Below are positions 5,362-6,236 of a stretch of 6,236 nucleotides of DNA, one piece after another. Source of the stretch: an uncultured Pirellulaceae bacterium. Lineage in GTDB: Bacteria; Planctomycetota; Planctomycetia; Pirellulales; Pirellulaceae. Numbering within the stretch: the stretch's first letter is position 1; each line of letters starts with the position of its first letter. Where the stretch lies: contig CAKQNH010000301.1 of NCBI GenBank assembly GCA_934255105.1, positions 1 through 6,236 on the forward strand. Direction: 5' to 3'. The notes beneath the pieces are model-generated. The model did not search any database, had not been told where the DNA came from, and was given only the letters and a program-made list of their open reading frames with translations. A program made the translations under genes and the position numbers.

Positions 5362-6236
5362 ATGCTAACACTAGCCGAGACAGTTCAGCGACGCCGCGAG
5401 CAGTGGTTGCGTCTTGAGCAACTGCTGGCCCAGCTCAATTCGCGCGATCGCAGAACACTGTCCGGCCGCGCACTGGCTGAACTGTCGGACCTGTATCGTT
5501 CGGCCTGTGCGGATCTAGCCATGGCCGATCAGTATCGCCTGTCTCCCGCCACGGTCGATTATTTGCACAGCTTGGTCGGCAAGGCGCACAACACGATCTA
5601 TCGCACGCGCAGCTTTCAGACTCGCCAATGGTGGCAAGTGGCTTTTCGCCAAGCCCCGCAACAAATCTTTCGCGACCGCTGTGTCCACTTGTGCGCTATT
5701 TTGTTCTTTGGACTGTTCAGCCTGTCCTGCTGGCTGGCGCTTGATGAGCAATCCTTTCCTGGGTTTGCTGAACGCATGTTGGGAGACGAGCAGATGGAGG
5801 CCATGCGCGATAGCTTCACCAAGGCCGACTTCCAATCGTCCAGCTATGTTCGCAGCTTGGATGAGAATATAGCCATGGTGGCTTTTTACATTCAGCACAA
5901 TACGGGGATCGGCCTGCAGTGCTTCTCTATGGGGGTACTGATTATTCCGGGGCTATACATGACGGCCCTCAATGCCAGCGTCCTGGGAGCTTCATTTGGC
6001 TACATGGCGCGCGGCGGAACCCCAGGCGGAAATAACTTTCTGGAATTTGTAACGGCCCACGGCGCGTTCGAATTGACGGCCATCGCCCTAGCCGCTGCGG
6101 CGGGCTTGCGGATAGGTCTGGGGTGGCTGCTGACGGGCGGACTGTCGCGGCAAGCGTCGCTGCAGCGGCGCGCCATCGAGGCCCTGCCGGTGATGGCCGT
6201 TTCCGGCGTGCTCTTCTTTCTGGCTGCCCTGACCGA
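5362..6236 (+). CDS. Stage II sporulation protein M (SpoIIM/DUF95) family membrane protein, 3' truncated
   Basis: The frame is open from ATG 5362 to the window edge, giving 291 complete codons. The first ~105 residues are soluble and helical (RRREQWLRLEQLLAQL; LADQ/YRLS-like helices). Hydrophobic segments follow at about 109-126, 184-205, 236-258 and from 276 on. The family signature is clear: FYIQHNTGIGLQCFSMGVL (175-193), LNASVLGASFGYM (203-215) and FLEFVTAHGAFEL (226-238), including H233 and E237. In Bacillus SpoIIM belongs to the DMP peptidoglycan-hydrolase complex of engulfment, but this wider family occurs in non-sporulating bacteria beside RDD, MoxR and DUF58 genes, so sporulation is not implied. 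Start choice: first ATG after the RDD stop with a 10-bp gap; the Shine-Dalgarno is weak (GAAAG at 5350-5354). Family length suggests only a few tens of residues are missing. Confidence 0.9.
   Translation, partial: MLTLAETVQRRREQWLRLEQLLAQLNSRDRRTLSGRALAELSDLYRSACADLAMADQYRLSPATVDYLHSLVGKAHNTIYRTRSFQTRQWWQVAFRQAPQQIFRDRCVHLCAILFFGLFSLSCWLALDEQSFPGFAERMLGDEQMEAMRDSFTKADFQSSSYVRSLDENIAMVAFYIQHNTGIGLQCFSMGVLIIPGLYMTALNASVLGASFGYMARGGTPGGNNFLEFVTAHGAFELTAIALAAAAGLRIGLGWLLTGGLSRQASLQRRAIEALPVMAVSGVLFFLAALT

Overview
The window looks like chromosomal DNA of moderate-to-high GC from a bacterium, plausibly a planctomycete (Pirellulales-like). This rests on overall gene style, the pairing of an RDD-family gene with a SpoIIM-family gene, and short hairpin repeats of the type scattered through such genomes. 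No 16S or marker gene is present, so the taxonomic call is an inference.

Layout, left to right. Positions 1-90 hold the last 29 codons of a + strand gene whose product ends in a membrane helix. After a 62-bp gap containing an inverted repeat that covers the ribosome binding site, 153-656 (+) encodes a small FMN-binding split-barrel protein of the pyridoxamine-phosphate-oxidase-like / general stress protein 26 type. This gene converges on a large minus-strand gene (4159 to 881) encoding a 1092-residue SNF2-family ATPase with an N-terminal SWIM zinc-binding motif. The 224 bp between the two stop codons is filled by five copies of a REP-like hairpin element. Four lie inside a 93-bp tandem duplication that copied the 3' end of the flavoprotein gene, and the fifth supplies the stop codon of the SNF2 gene.

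Upstream of the SNF2 gene is a 334-bp divergent interval with one weak small minus-strand reading frame (4503 to 4201) and a 12-bp tandem repeat. To its right, two + strand genes form a tight operon: an RDD-family membrane protein (4494-5351) and, 10 bp later, a SpoIIM/DUF95-family membrane protein (5362 to beyond the window end). In many bacteria this pair sits beside MoxR AAA+ ATPase and DUF58 genes, which could lie just outside the window.

The genes fall into unrelated functional groups (flavin protein, DNA/nucleoprotein remodelling ATPase, membrane-protein pair). The most unusual content is the structured, duplicated REP-like cluster between the convergent genes, with a paired base change in its hairpin stem and direct involvement in both neighbouring gene ends. 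I saw no RNA gene, CRISPR array, transposase or phage gene.
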